Shown: one piece after another, positions 8,279 through 16,305 of the stretch | Numbering within the stretch: position 1 is the stretch's first letter | Layout of the letters: every line of letters starts with the position of its first letter | NCBI RefSeq assembly: GCF_021729135.1 | Contig: NZ_JAJTWW010000004.1 | Coordinates: 62,001 to 126,000, forward strand | Length of the DNA: 64,000 bases | Direction: 5' to 3' | Source: Brevibacterium daeguense | GTDB taxonomy: Bacteria > Actinomycetota > Actinomycetes > Actinomycetales > Brevibacteriaceae | Made by a program: the position numbers and the translations under genes | Notes under the pieces: model-generated | What the model was told of the DNA's origin: nothing | Database searches by the model: none | What the model saw: the letters and a program-made list of their open reading frames with translations, nothing else

Positions 8279-9397
8279 ATGAGCACCACTGCAACGACGG
8301 CCGCGCAGAACGCGGTACCGGTGACGAAGGAGATGTCATTCCTCGACCGGTGGCTGGCAGTCTGGATTCTGGCGGCGATGGCCGTCGGTCTGCTGCTGGG
8401 CCGCTTCGTGCCGGGTCTCGACACGGCCCTGGATGCGGTGAAGATCGGCGGGATCTCCGTGCCGATCGCCATCGGCCTGCTGGTCATGATGTACCCGGTG
8501 CTGGCCAAGGTGCGCTACGACGAGATGGATCGGGTGACCGGGGATCGGAAGCTGCTGACGCTGTCGCTGTTCCTCAACTGGATCGTCGGACCGGCGTTCA
8601 TGTTCACGCTGGCCTGGATCTTCCTGCCCGATCTGCCCGAGTTCCGCACCGGCCTGATCATCGTCGGCCTGGCCCGCTGCATCGCAATGGTGTTCATCTG
8701 GAACGATCTGGCCTGCGGCGACCGGGAGGCCGCCGCAGTGCTGGTGGCCATCAACTCCGTGTTCCAGGTCGTGGCGTTCGGTGCGCTGGGCTGGTTCTAC
8801 CTGCAGGTGCTGCCGTCCTGGCTAGGACTGCCGACCACCTCGGCGGACTTCTCGGTGTGGGCGATCGTGGCCTCGGTGCTGGTCTTCCTCGGCATCCCGC
8901 TCCTCGCCGGCTTCCTCACCCGCGTTTTCGGGGAGAAGGCCAAGGGTCGCGAGTGGTACGAGGAGAAGTTCCTGCCGAGGATCGGCCCCTGGGCACTCTA
9001 CGGACTCCTGTTCACCATCGTGCTGCTCTTCGCCATGCAGGGCGAGGCGATCACCTCCCAGCCCCTGGACGTGGCCCGGATGGCGGTGCCGCTGCTGCTG
9101 TACTTCGTTCTGATGTTCGCCCTCAGCCTGTTCGCCTCGAAGGCCGTGGGGCTGAACTACGCGAAGTCGACCAGTGTGGCCTTCACCGCCTCGGGCAACA
9201 ACTTCGAGCTCGCGATCGCGGTGTCGATCGGAGCGTTCGGGATCACTTCCGGGCAGGCGCTGGCCGGTGTGGTCGGCCCGCTCATCGAGGTTCCCGTCCT
9301 CGTCGGACTCGTCTATGTCGCCCTCTGGGTCGGTCCCAAGCTGTTCCCGGGCGACCCGACCCTCCCGAATCGCCGAATTGCAGGAGCGCGCTCATGA
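8279..9397 (+). CDS. acr3: Arsenite efflux permease Acr3
   Basis: 372 residues, about ten membrane segments, the usual Acr3 length. The helix-4 signature [19 protein letters not shown] contains the essential cysteine of the family, and the late [14 protein letters not shown] supplies the conserved Glu. Acr3 exports As(III) through the plasma membrane, driven by proton motive force. The start at 8279 follows GAGGAG. The stop codon overlaps the arsC1 ATG by 4 bp. Regulation by ArsR is expected from the palindrome at 8217-8236. The upstream in-frame extension to 8129 lies in the promoter region and was rejected. Confidence 0.95.
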   Translation: MSTTATTAAQNAVPVTKEMSFLDRWLAVWILAAMAVGLLLGRFVPGLDTALDAVKIGGISVPIAIGLLVMMYPVLAKVRYDEMDRVTGDRKLLTLSLFLNWIVGPAFMFTLAWIFLPDLPEFRTGLIIVGLARCIAMVFIWNDLACGDREAAAVLVAINSVFQVVAFGALGWFYLQVLPSWLGLPTTSADFSVWAIVASVLVFLGIPLLAGFLTRVFGEKAKGREWYEEKFLPRIGPWALYGLLFTIVLLFAMQGEAITSQPLDVARMAVPLLLYFVLMFALSLFASKAVGLNYAKSTSVAFTASGNNFELAIAVSIGAFGITSGQALAGVVGPLIEVPVLVGLVYVALWVGPKLFPGDPTLPNRRIAGARS

Positions 9398-9825
9398 CCC
9401 CCACTGCCGACAGCAAGCCCAGCGTCCTCTTCGTCTGCGTCAAGAACGGCGGCAAGTCCCAGATGGCCGCCGCGCTGCTGCGCCGCCACGCCGGCGACGC
9501 CGTCGAGGTCCACTCGGCCGGCACCAAGCCCGGCAGCTCCCTCAACGGATTGTCCGCCGAAGCGGTCGCCGAGGTCGGAGCCGACATGTCCGAGGATTCG
9601 CCCAAGCCCATCGACCCCGAGCTGCTGCGCCGGGTCGACCAGGTCATCGTCCTCGGCGAGGAGGCCCACGTCGAACCCGTTGACGGTATGCGAGCAGCCA
9701 TCGAGACGTGGACCACCGACGAACCCTCCCACCGCGGCATCGAGGGCATCGAGCGCATGCGGCTGGTGCGCGACGACATCGACGCCCGCGTCCGCGAACT
9801 GCTTCCCGCACTCCTGAACGGCTGA
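9394..9825 (+). CDS. arsC: Arsenate reductase ArsC1 (LMW-phosphatase fold)
   Basis: 143 residues with the catalytic loop [10 protein letters not shown], nucleophile Cys15. It belongs to the low-molecular-weight phosphatase-like arsenate reductases. It is the odd one among the first three copies: the GCGDACPI segment of the other ArsC proteins is absent (the equivalent stretch is VIVLGEEAH), leaving Cys15 as its only cysteine, as expected for a mycothiol-dependent transferase that needs no resolving cysteine. An Asp-Glu-Pro (TTDEPS) occupies the general-acid loop. It is translationally coupled to acr3 by a 4-bp overlap. Confidence 0.88.
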   Translation: MTPTADSKPSVLFVCVKNGGKSQMAAALLRRHAGDAVEVHSAGTKPGSSLNGLSAEAVAEVGADMSEDSPKPIDPELLRRVDQVIVLGEEAHVEPVDGMRAAIETWTTDEPSHRGIEGIERMRLVRDDIDARVRELLPALLNG

Positions 9826-9853
9826 CTGCTCTCTCCTACTGATTGGATCGCCT

Positions 9854-10285
9854 GTGACCCCTGCACCCGAAACCACCCCCAGCGTCCTGTTCGTCTGCGT
9901 CCACAACGCGGGCCGCTCCCAGATGGCCGCCGGCTACCTCGCCGAGCTGTCCGACGGCCGGATCGAGGTCCGCTCCGCCGGGTCCGAACCCGCGGATCAG
10001 ATCAACCCCGTCGCCGTGCAGGCGATGGCCGAAGAGGGCATCGACATCACCTCGGCGTCCCCGAAGATCCTCACCACCGAGGCGGTGAAAGCCTCCGACG
10101 TCGTCATCACCATGGGCTGCGGCGACGCCTGCCCGATCTTCCCCGGCAAGCGCTATGAGGACTGGGAGCTCGACGATCCGGCCGGCAAGGGGATCGATGC
10201 CATCCGCCCGATCCGCGACGAGATCAAGTCCCGCATCGAGCGGCTGGTGGCTGAACTGCTGCCGGCGTCGACCAGCTCGTCCTGA
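9854..10285 (+). CDS. arsC: Arsenate reductase ArsC2 (mycothiol-type)
   Basis: 143 residues, GTG start 28 bp after arsC1. Catalytic loop CVHNAGRSQM with nucleophile Cys15, then MGCGDACPIFPGKRYEDW and the acid loop ELDDPAG. This is the canonical actinobacterial arsenate-mycothiol transferase/reductase pattern, reducing As(V) to As(III) for export by Acr3. The similarity to ArsC1 is confined to the fold; the loops differ strongly, so these are old paralogues rather than a fresh tandem duplication. Confidence 0.92.
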   Translation: MTPAPETTPSVLFVCVHNAGRSQMAAGYLAELSDGRIEVRSAGSEPADQINPVAVQAMAEEGIDITSASPKILTTEAVKASDVVITMGCGDACPIFPGKRYEDWELDDPAGKGIDAIRPIRDEIKSRIERLVAELLPASTSSS

Positions 10286-10335
10286 TGCCGCCCTTTCCGC
10301 TCACCGCAGCCACCGCCCACCGACCAGGAGCCGAA

Positions 10336-11682
10336 ATGAACACCAGCGCGACCGCGCCGAACGCCCTGCCCATCGTCGTCATCGGCGCCGGCCCCGTCGG
10401 GCTGGCCGCCGCCGCCCACCTGCGCGAACGCGGCCTGACCCCGCTGGTGCTGGAAGCCGGTGACACCGTCGCGGCCGCGATCCGGGACTGGGGCCACACC
10501 CGCCTGTTCTCCCCGTGGCGGTTCAATATCGACGACGCAGCCCGCCGGCTCCTCGAGTCCGGCGACTGGCAGGCACCGAACCCGGAGATCCTGCCCACCG
10601 GTCACGAACTGGTCGACGACTACCTCACCCCGCTGGCAGCCGCGCTGGGCGAAGTCATCCGCACCGACTCCCGCGTGATCGCCGTCTCCCGGGAGGGCAT
10701 CGACAAGACGCGGAGCGCGGACAGGGAGAACACCCCGTTCCTCGTCCGCATCGCCCACTCCGACGGGACTTCCGAGGACGTGGCGGCACGCAGCGTCATC
10801 GACGCCTCCGGCACCTGGCACCAGCCCAATCCGCTCGGCCGGTCCGGCCTGCCTGCTCCCGGGGAGGCCGAGGCGGCAGCCCGCGGTCTCATCACGAAAC
10901 CCCTGCCTGCCGTCACCGGGGTCGACCGGGACCGGTTCGCCGACCGGCATGTCCTCGTCGTCGGGGCCGGCCACTCGGCGGCGAACGCCCTGCTCGACCT
11001 CGCCGCCGTGGCCGAGGATGAGCCGGGCATGCGAATCAGCTGGGCCGTCCGCTCCCCCGACGTCTCCCGTGCCTTCGGCGGCGAGGACCGTGACGAGCTC
11101 GCCGCCCGCGGCGCCCTCGGCTCCCGCCTCCGGCACCTGGTCGAATCCGGCAGGGTCGACGTCCACACCTCGTTCGTCATCACCGGCTTCGAGACCACGG
11201 GCGAGCAGCTGCGCGTCCACGCCAACGGGCCCGACGGGGCCGAGGAACTGGTTGTCGATGTGCTTGTGCCGGCCACCGGGTTCCGACCCGAGCTGTCCAT
11301 GCTGGCCGAGCTGCGAATCGACCTCGATCCTGCCGTCGACGCCCCCCGCGGGCTCGGCCCGCTCATCGATCCGGAGTTCCACTCCTGCGGCAGCGTGCCC
11401 CCGCACGGCGAACGCCTGCTCGCCCACCCCGAACCGGGCTTCTACATCGTGGGCATGAAGAGCTACGGGCGTGCCCCGACGTTCCTCATGGCCACCGGCT
11501 ACGAACAGGTCCGCTCCATCGCCGCCGCGCTGGCCGGCGACCGCACCGCCGCCGACACAGTCCACCTCGAGCTGCCCGAGACCGGCGTCTGCTCCACCGA
11601 CCTCGGCGGATCCTGCGACGTGCCCGCCGGGCCGATCCCGGTCACCATCGGCGGGGCACCCGCCTCGTCGTGCTGCTCCTGA
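10336..11682 (+). CDS. FAD-dependent oxidoreductase of the ars operon with cysteine tail
   Basis: 448 residues. FAD motif VVIGAGPVGLAAAAHL (about residues 14-29), second nucleotide motif VVGAGHSAANALLDLA in the middle, and PATGFRPEL late. It is the flavoprotein found in many actinobacterial ars operons, related to ArsO and thioredoxin reductase families but lacking a CxxC redox pair in the core. The C-terminus carries GVCSTDLGGSCD and ends SCCS, giving four cysteines in the last 35 residues, a plausible metalloid or redox tail. The start follows AGGAG at 10326-10330. It could recycle an ArsC thiol partner or oxidise an arsenical; neither is shown. Confidence 0.75.
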   Translation: MNTSATAPNALPIVVIGAGPVGLAAAAHLRERGLTPLVLEAGDTVAAAIRDWGHTRLFSPWRFNIDDAARRLLESGDWQAPNPEILPTGHELVDDYLTPLAAALGEVIRTDSRVIAVSREGIDKTRSADRENTPFLVRIAHSDGTSEDVAARSVIDASGTWHQPNPLGRSGLPAPGEAEAAARGLITKPLPAVTGVDRDRFADRHVLVVGAGHSAANALLDLAAVAEDEPGMRISWAVRSPDVSRAFGGEDRDELAARGALGSRLRHLVESGRVDVHTSFVITGFETTGEQLRVHANGPDGAEELVVDVLVPATGFRPELSMLAELRIDLDPAVDAPRGLGPLIDPEFHSCGSVPPHGERLLAHPEPGFYIVGMKSYGRAPTFLMATGYEQVRSIAAALAGDRTAADTVHLELPETGVCSTDLGGSCDVPAGPIPVTIGGAPASSCCS

Positions 11683-11749
11683 AACAGCCGCGGACCCTGC
11701 TGAGAACGTCTCCTCCGAACTTCTGGAACCGCCACGAAAGGACGACGCC

Positions 11750-12379
11750 ATGACCGCCGAAAACCCGCCGCTCGATACCAAAGTCCTGCAGCTCTCCGTC
11801 AGCGACCTCACGCGCAAGTACACGGGCATGTTCTCCGCGGAAACCATCGAGCGCTACGTCTACGAGTCCTACACCACCCTGTCGCGGACCGCGCAGATCC
11901 GTGAGCACTTGGCGATCCTCGCCGAACGGTTCGCGGCCGACCGACTCCGCGCCCTGGCCCTGGCCGAGGGCAAGATCGCGAAGACGGTTCCCCAGGTGCT
12001 GTTCGTCTGCGTCCACAACGTCGGCCGCTCCCAGATCGCGGCAGCACTGCTGGCGCACTATGCGGGAGACAGCGTCGAGGTCCGCTCGGCCGGGTCGCTG
12101 CCCGGATCCGAGGTGCACCCGCTCGTGGTCGACGCGCTGGTCGAGCGCGGCATCGATCTGTCCGGCGCATTCCCCAAGCCGCTGACCGACGACGTCGTCC
12201 GCGCCGCCGACTACGTCATCACCATGGGCTGCGGCGACGCCTGCCCGATCTACCCCGGCAAACGCTACCTGGACTGGGAACTCGACGATCCCGCCGATGA
12301 GACACCGGAACGAGTTCGCGAGATCGTCGACCAGATCGACAGCCGCGTCCACGACCTCTGGACTCAGATCCGGAGCTGA
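11750..12379 (+). CDS. arsC: Arsenate reductase ArsC3 with N-terminal helical domain
   Basis: 209 residues. An N-terminal all-helical bundle (about residues 10-75; YTGMFSAETIERYVYESY) precedes the ArsC domain. Catalytic loop CVHNVGRSQI with Cys87, then MGCGDACPIYPGKRYLDW and the acid loop ELDDPAD, all intact. The extra three-helix domain is known in actinobacterial ArsC proteins; its function is unclear. The start follows GAAAGGA. It is the last gene of the plus-strand ars operon. Its closest visible relative in the window is the divergent copy at 15504-16283, which shares the helical domain. Confidence 0.9.
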   Translation: MTAENPPLDTKVLQLSVSDLTRKYTGMFSAETIERYVYESYTTLSRTAQIREHLAILAERFAADRLRALALAEGKIAKTVPQVLFVCVHNVGRSQIAAALLAHYAGDSVEVRSAGSLPGSEVHPLVVDALVERGIDLSGAFPKPLTDDVVRAADYVITMGCGDACPIYPGKRYLDWELDDPADETPERVREIVDQIDSRVHDLWTQIRS

Positions 12380-12440
12380 GAGCGATCGACCCCAGCCGAC
12401 GAGGCCATCGTGCGAGTGGTCCCGTCAGCGGGGCCGTCGT

Positions 12441-12459
12441 GTTCTACACTGAGTAGAAC
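12441..12459. promoter_or_regulatory. Perfect inverted repeat upstream of copper module
   Basis: GTTCTAC (12441-12447) and GTAGAAC (12453-12459) form a perfect 7-bp inverted repeat with a 5-bp centre. It lies 75-93 bp before the start of the membrane protein. The spacing and TCTAC/GTAGA core resemble BlaI/CopY-family operators, which would fit copper control; this is inference. Confidence 0.5.
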
Positions 12460-12533
12460 CAATCCGATGGTCCCCACGGTGGAGAATTTCGGTCGTCTGG
12501 GCACCGGTTGCGTCGTCGCGGCAGGAGGTGGGC

Positions 12534-13163
12534 ATGTCTGCGCAGTTGCGGTTCGTCCGCGGGCTGCTTGCTGCCGTGATCTCGCTCATCGTCGGCCTGA
12601 TGTTCCACGAGTCGGCCGACGGCGCCGTTCCCGTGCCCGCAGTTGTCGTGTCCCTGGTGATGCTGACCTGGCTGTCGGTGCTGCTGGCCGGTCGCAGGTT
12701 CGGGTACTGGTCGTTGACGGCGATCGTCGCGGCGGCGCAGCTGATGCTCCACTGCACGATGGTGCTGTTCAGCGGTTCTCCGCCGACCCTGCGAGGCCAC
12801 CAGCACGGAGTGAGCCCGGGGGACGCATTGGCTGACGCTCTCGCCTCGTCCGCTGCGGCCGGGCATGTCCACGGGACGGCCGAGGCGACCGCAGCGCATT
12901 CAGCGGCACCTTCAGGGGCCATGGCTCTCGCTCACGTGGCAGCGACCCTGGTCACCGTCCTGGTGCTCAAGCGCGGCGAGGACGCGCTGTTCCGGCTGCT
13001 GGTGCTGATGCTCGGCGCCGGTGTCGTCATCTTCTTCGAACTCGTTCCGATCCCTCAGCCGCCGCGGGTGGCGACGCCTCGGCCTGCACCGCGTCTGACT
13101 GTCACCGATGCGGTGCTCGAGAATTCCTATCGACGCGGGCCGCCCATGTCCTTGGCTGCCTGA
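12534..13163 (+). CDS. Histidine-containing integral membrane protein of copper module
   Basis: 209 residues with about five hydrophobic helices (near 8-25, 32-52, 60-80, 128-147 and 153-172). The loop between helices 3 and 4 contains clustered histidines (GHQHG, GHVHG, AHS), and the tail is proline-rich. I do not recognise a named family. Position directly before a PCu(A)C copper chaperone and a DyP peroxidase, plus the histidines, suggests metal handling at the membrane. The ATG at 12534 is preferred to the GTG at 12528 because AGGAGGT lies at ideal distance. Confidence 0.6.
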   Translation: MSAQLRFVRGLLAAVISLIVGLMFHESADGAVPVPAVVVSLVMLTWLSVLLAGRRFGYWSLTAIVAAAQLMLHCTMVLFSGSPPTLRGHQHGVSPGDALADALASSAAAGHVHGTAEATAAHSAAPSGAMALAHVAATLVTVLVLKRGEDALFRLLVLMLGAGVVIFFELVPIPQPPRVATPRPAPRLTVTDAVLENSYRRGPPMSLAA

Positions 13164-13335
13164 AGACCTTCATCACTCTGCCTGCCGCAGCCGGCTGGGC
13201 CGCAGCCGCTGCTCGCACACCATGCCCGAAGGGCCAGTGAGGCGGCACCGGCGCCAATGGCGACACCGGCCGAGCGGGCACGCGCAGAGAATCCCCCAAT
13301 CGCGAGGCGACTCCTCGCATGCAAAGGACAGACCC

Positions 13336-13890
13336 ATGCGTACTTCTCGACCCCTTTTTCCAGTCATCTCCGCCGGCCTCCTCAGCATCGCGCTGAGCAC
13401 CAGCCTGGCAGCCTGCAGCAGTCCGGCGACTTCACAGGACACCTCCACGCCCGGCAGCACTGTCGCCACGACAGCGAGTGCCGCGCCGCAGCTGACTCTG
13501 ACCGACGGGTGGGTCAAGGCCACCGATGAGGACATGACCTCGATGTTCGGCGTATTGACCAACGGCACTGGTGCCGACATCGTGCTGGAGTCCGCAACCA
13601 GCGAGTCGGCCGGCATGGTCGAGCTGCACGAGACCACCACCGACCCCTCTGGTTCCTCGACGATGCGTCAGGTCGAGGGCGGTTTCACGGTTCCCGCAGG
13701 CGGGCACCTCGCGCTCGAGCCAGGCGGCGACCACATCATGCTGATGGAGCTGCGAGAGCCGATCGAACCGGGCGGCGAGGTCGCCGTCGAGCTGGTGACG
13801 TCGACCGGAGAAACGATCCCGGTGACCGTGGTCGCCAAGGACTACTCCGGCGCTCAGGAGGACTACGACATGCATGAATCGGAGCACTGA
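13336..13890 (+). CDS. PCu(A)C periplasmic-type copper chaperone lipoprotein
   Basis: 184 residues. A signal peptide ends in a lipobox (SLAAC, Cys27), so the protein is predicted to be membrane-anchored outside the cell. The PCu(A)C domain shows the Met/His copper ligands in the family order: MVELHE, a Met in STMRQ, a His in GGHLALEP and DHIMLM. These chaperones carry Cu(I). In Streptomyces the homologous ECuC works with Sco and the DyP peroxidase DtpA; here the DyP gene follows immediately, overlapping or abutting the stop codon. No Sco gene is present. The start follows AAAGGA. A 172-bp gap separates it from the membrane protein. Confidence 0.88.
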   Translation: MRTSRPLFPVISAGLLSIALSTSLAACSSPATSQDTSTPGSTVATTASAAPQLTLTDGWVKATDEDMTSMFGVLTNGTGADIVLESATSESAGMVELHETTTDPSGSSTMRQVEGGFTVPAGGHLALEPGGDHIMLMELREPIEPGGEVAVELVTSTGETIPVTVVAKDYSGAQEDYDMHESEH

Positions 13891-13891
13891 C

Positions 13892-15169
13892 ATGCCGACG
13901 GTGAATCGCCGCGACCTGCTCGGTGCCTCGGTCATCGGATTGGGCGCAGGGTTGGCCGGAATGGGGGCTGGCGCGCTCATCGAGCGCGAGACGTCCGCCC
14001 CGCCGGCGGCTGGGCCGGACACCGCCGGCCTCAACGGCTCCCGACTGGAGCCGTTCCACGGCAGGCATCAGGCCGGGGTGGAGACCAGCCCGCAGACCCA
14101 CGGCCTGTTCCTGTCCCTGTCCCTGCGACCCGAAACCGACCGCAGCGGTGTGACCCGGCTGCTCCGGCTGCTGACCGAGGACGCCGCACGTCTGACGCAG
14201 GGTCGGGCGCCGCTGGCGGATCCGGAACCGGAGCTGGCCGAGGACCCGGCTCGACTGACCATCACCTTCGGCTTCGGACGCGACCTGGTCGCGCGGGCCG
14301 GCAGGCGGCACGTGCCGGACTGGCTGGCGCCGCTGCCTCAGTTCGGCATCGACAGGCTGCGACCGGAGCTGTGCCGCGGGGACCTGCTGCTGCAAGTCTG
14401 CTCGGACGACCCCACGACGGTCGCCCACGCCGCGCGGATGCTGCTCAAGGACGCCGAGGCGTTCACCCGGCCGGCATGGCAGAAGGCCGGATTCCGGCGG
14501 GCCTATGGGTCCGATCCCGCCGGCACCACGGCACGCAACCTGTTCGGCCAGGTCGACGGCACCTCCAACCCGGCCGCCGGATCGGCTGATTTCGCCCGCC
14601 TCGTGTGGGGCGAGACCGGCAGCGGGCAGCAGTTCGGCCCGCGCGGCGCACCGCCGACGGACTTGGCAACCGACTACCCGGATTGGCTGGTCGGCGGCAC
14701 CTCACTGGTGCTGCGCGACATCGCGATGAACCTGGACACCTGGGACGAGGTCGATCGGCCCGGCCGGGAGTTCTCCGTCGGTCGGTCCCTGTCCACCGGG
14801 GCACCGCTGACCGGTGAGCACGAATTCGACATCCCTGATCTGTCGGCAACGACAGAGGCGGGGCTGAAGGTGATCTCGCCGGTGTCACACGTGGCCAGAT
14901 CGCGGAACGTCGACGAGCCGGCCGAACAGATCCACCGGCGCGTCTACAACTACCACTCGATCCCGATCACAGGCGAGGTGTCGGAAGGCGGAATGATGTT
15001 CGCCTCGTATCAGGCCAGCATCCACCGACAGTTCCTGCCGATCCAGCGCCGCCTGGACGAAGCCGACCTCCTCAACGCCTGGACGTCCCCGATCGGGTCA
15101 ACGGTATGGGCGATTCCGCCGGGTTGCGATGCCGGGGACTACATCGGGTCCCGATTGCTTGAGGCGTGA
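13892..15169 (+). CDS. Tat-exported DyP-type heme peroxidase (EfeB/DtpA-like)
   Basis: 425 residues. The N-terminus has a twin-arginine signal, NRRDLLGASVIGLGAG (Arg6-Arg7). The DyP signature GQVDG is at residues 219-223 with the catalytic Asp222; the distal Arg region is GTSLVLRDIAM and the late HVARSRNVDEP is characteristic. DyP enzymes oxidise bulky substrates with peroxide; secreted members also act in iron (EfeB) or copper-dependent (DtpA) processes. The upstream copper chaperone favours the DtpA-like role. The start at 13892 puts the RR motif at the usual place; an ATG at 13874 would overlap the chaperone gene. Confidence 0.9.
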   Translation: MPTVNRRDLLGASVIGLGAGLAGMGAGALIERETSAPPAAGPDTAGLNGSRLEPFHGRHQAGVETSPQTHGLFLSLSLRPETDRSGVTRLLRLLTEDAARLTQGRAPLADPEPELAEDPARLTITFGFGRDLVARAGRRHVPDWLAPLPQFGIDRLRPELCRGDLLLQVCSDDPTTVAHAARMLLKDAEAFTRPAWQKAGFRRAYGSDPAGTTARNLFGQVDGTSNPAAGSADFARLVWGETGSGQQFGPRGAPPTDLATDYPDWLVGGTSLVLRDIAMNLDTWDEVDRPGREFSVGRSLSTGAPLTGEHEFDIPDLSATTEAGLKVISPVSHVARSRNVDEPAEQIHRRVYNYHSIPITGEVSEGGMMFASYQASIHRQFLPIQRRLDEADLLNAWTSPIGSTVWAIPPGCDAGDYIGSRLLEA

Positions 15170-15204
15170 CATCGCAGGTCCTCGCGGGACCTGAACCCGA
15201 CTCC

Positions 15205-15279
15205 CTCCCGCCCGGCAACCTCCTGCCCGGCAACCTCCTGCCCGGCAACCTCCCGCCAAGCAACCTCCCGTCCGGCACG
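15205..15279. repeat. Five 15-bp tandem repeats in an intergenic gap
   Basis: Five consecutive 15-bp units (consensus CTCCYGCCCGGCAAC) lie between the DyP gene and arsC4; units 2 and 3 are identical and units 4 and 5 are diverged. The rest of the 334-bp gap (15170-15503) holds the arsC4 promoter and no gene that I can support. Confidence 0.9.
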
Positions 15280-15435
15280 CACGCTGCCCAGTGTGCGTGC
15301 CGGACCTGCTCGCTCCCCACCACCCGACCGCGGTGATGACCGCACCGTCGGCGACACGCTCCCTGAATCCGGCGCGATCGGTATGCGGGAATACACAATA
15401 TGAATAACAGGTGAACGGCAATCAACCAACCGGTA

Positions 15436-15464
15436 TTGCATAGGTGGAATTCCGGCTCTAGATT
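15436..15464 (+). promoter_or_regulatory. arsC4 promoter
   Basis: TTGCAT (15436-15441) and TAGATT (15459-15464) are spaced by 17 bp, which would start transcription near 15471, just before the GGGAGG ribosome binding site of arsC4. The surrounding A/T-rich stretch stands out from its GC-rich neighbours. Confidence 0.55.
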
Positions 15465-15503
15465 GAGGTGACGAGCAACAGCCACGCTCGGGAGGGAACC
15501 GCC

Positions 15504-16283
15504 ATGACTGAGACTCAGCAGACACGCGCCCACGCGCTGCGCGCGCTGCACGCGAAGCATCCAGCACATCCACTGCACGCCCGCCGAGCACCCGACCCGG
15601 ACACGGCGGTCACGCCCCTGAACCTGCATGTGCTGGAGCAGGTCGTCGAATCCCTCAGCCGCGAGTACGAGGGGATGTTCTCCCCGGAGACCGTCGAGCG
15701 CTACGTCTTCGAGTCCTACAGCTCCCTGGCACGGACGGCCAAGGTCGACACATTCCTCGGGATCCTCACGGAGCACTTCGCGAACGATCGACTGCGGGCA
15801 CTGGCGAAGTCCCAGGGCAAGATCGCCAAGCTGGTGCCCCACGTGCTCTTCGTGTGCGCTCCGAACATCGGCCGCTCACAGATGGCAGCCGCGCTGCTGG
15901 CCCACGCCGCTGGCGATGCCGTCGAGGTGCGCTCGGCCGGCATCACCCCCGGCACTCGCGTCCACCCGCTCACCGCCGAGGTGCTCCGGGAGCGCGGAGT
16001 CGAGCTCACCAAGTCCTATCCCAAGCCGCTCACCGACGATATCGTGCGGGCCACCGATTACGTGGTGACGATCGGCCACGACAACGCCTGCCCCATCTAT
16101 CCCGATAAGCGCTACCTGGACTGGGACATCGCGGGGCCTGATGTCGAGCACCTGGACGACGTCCGGATCGAGGAGGTCCGCGGGATCGTGGACCAGATCG
16201 AGGCGCATGTGCACCAGCTGTGGGCCGAGATCAGGGAGCAGAGTCGAGCGACCGAGGACGAGCAGGCGCGCACAGCCGTCTGA
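15504..16283 (+). CDS. Divergent ArsC4 with altered active site
   Basis: 259 residues: an N-terminal extension, the helical domain (YEGMFSPETVERYVFESY) also present in ArsC3, and an ArsC domain. The catalytic loop is CAPNIGRSQM with Cys118 kept. Two other conserved elements differ: GCGDACPIYPGKRY has become GHDNACPIYPDKRY (first Cys lost), and the acid loop ELDDPAD has become DIAGPDV, so the usual Asp before Pro is Gly. It has its own promoter and is not in the main ars operon. It may have a different substrate, act as a sensor, or be a weak reductase. The ATG at 15504 is chosen for its GGGAGG; a GTG at 15468 is possible. Confidence 0.8.
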   Translation: MTETQQTRAHALRALHAKHPAHPLHARRAPDPDTAVTPLNLHVLEQVVESLSREYEGMFSPETVERYVFESYSSLARTAKVDTFLGILTEHFANDRLRALAKSQGKIAKLVPHVLFVCAPNIGRSQMAAALLAHAAGDAVEVRSAGITPGTRVHPLTAEVLRERGVELTKSYPKPLTDDIVRATDYVVTIGHDNACPIYPDKRYLDWDIAGPDVEHLDDVRIEEVRGIVDQIEAHVHQLWAEIREQSRATEDEQARTAV

Positions 16284-16305
16284 GCACCAGCAGCCCTGCA
16301 GACCG

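Noticed and set aside
12425-12922. Minus-strand frames opposite the copper-module membrane protein
   Set aside because: They have no domain, no ribosome binding site and lie antisense to a gene with membrane helices and an ideal start.
15205-15279. CRISPR-like array
   Set aside because: Units are 15 bp and contiguous without spacers, so it is a minisatellite.
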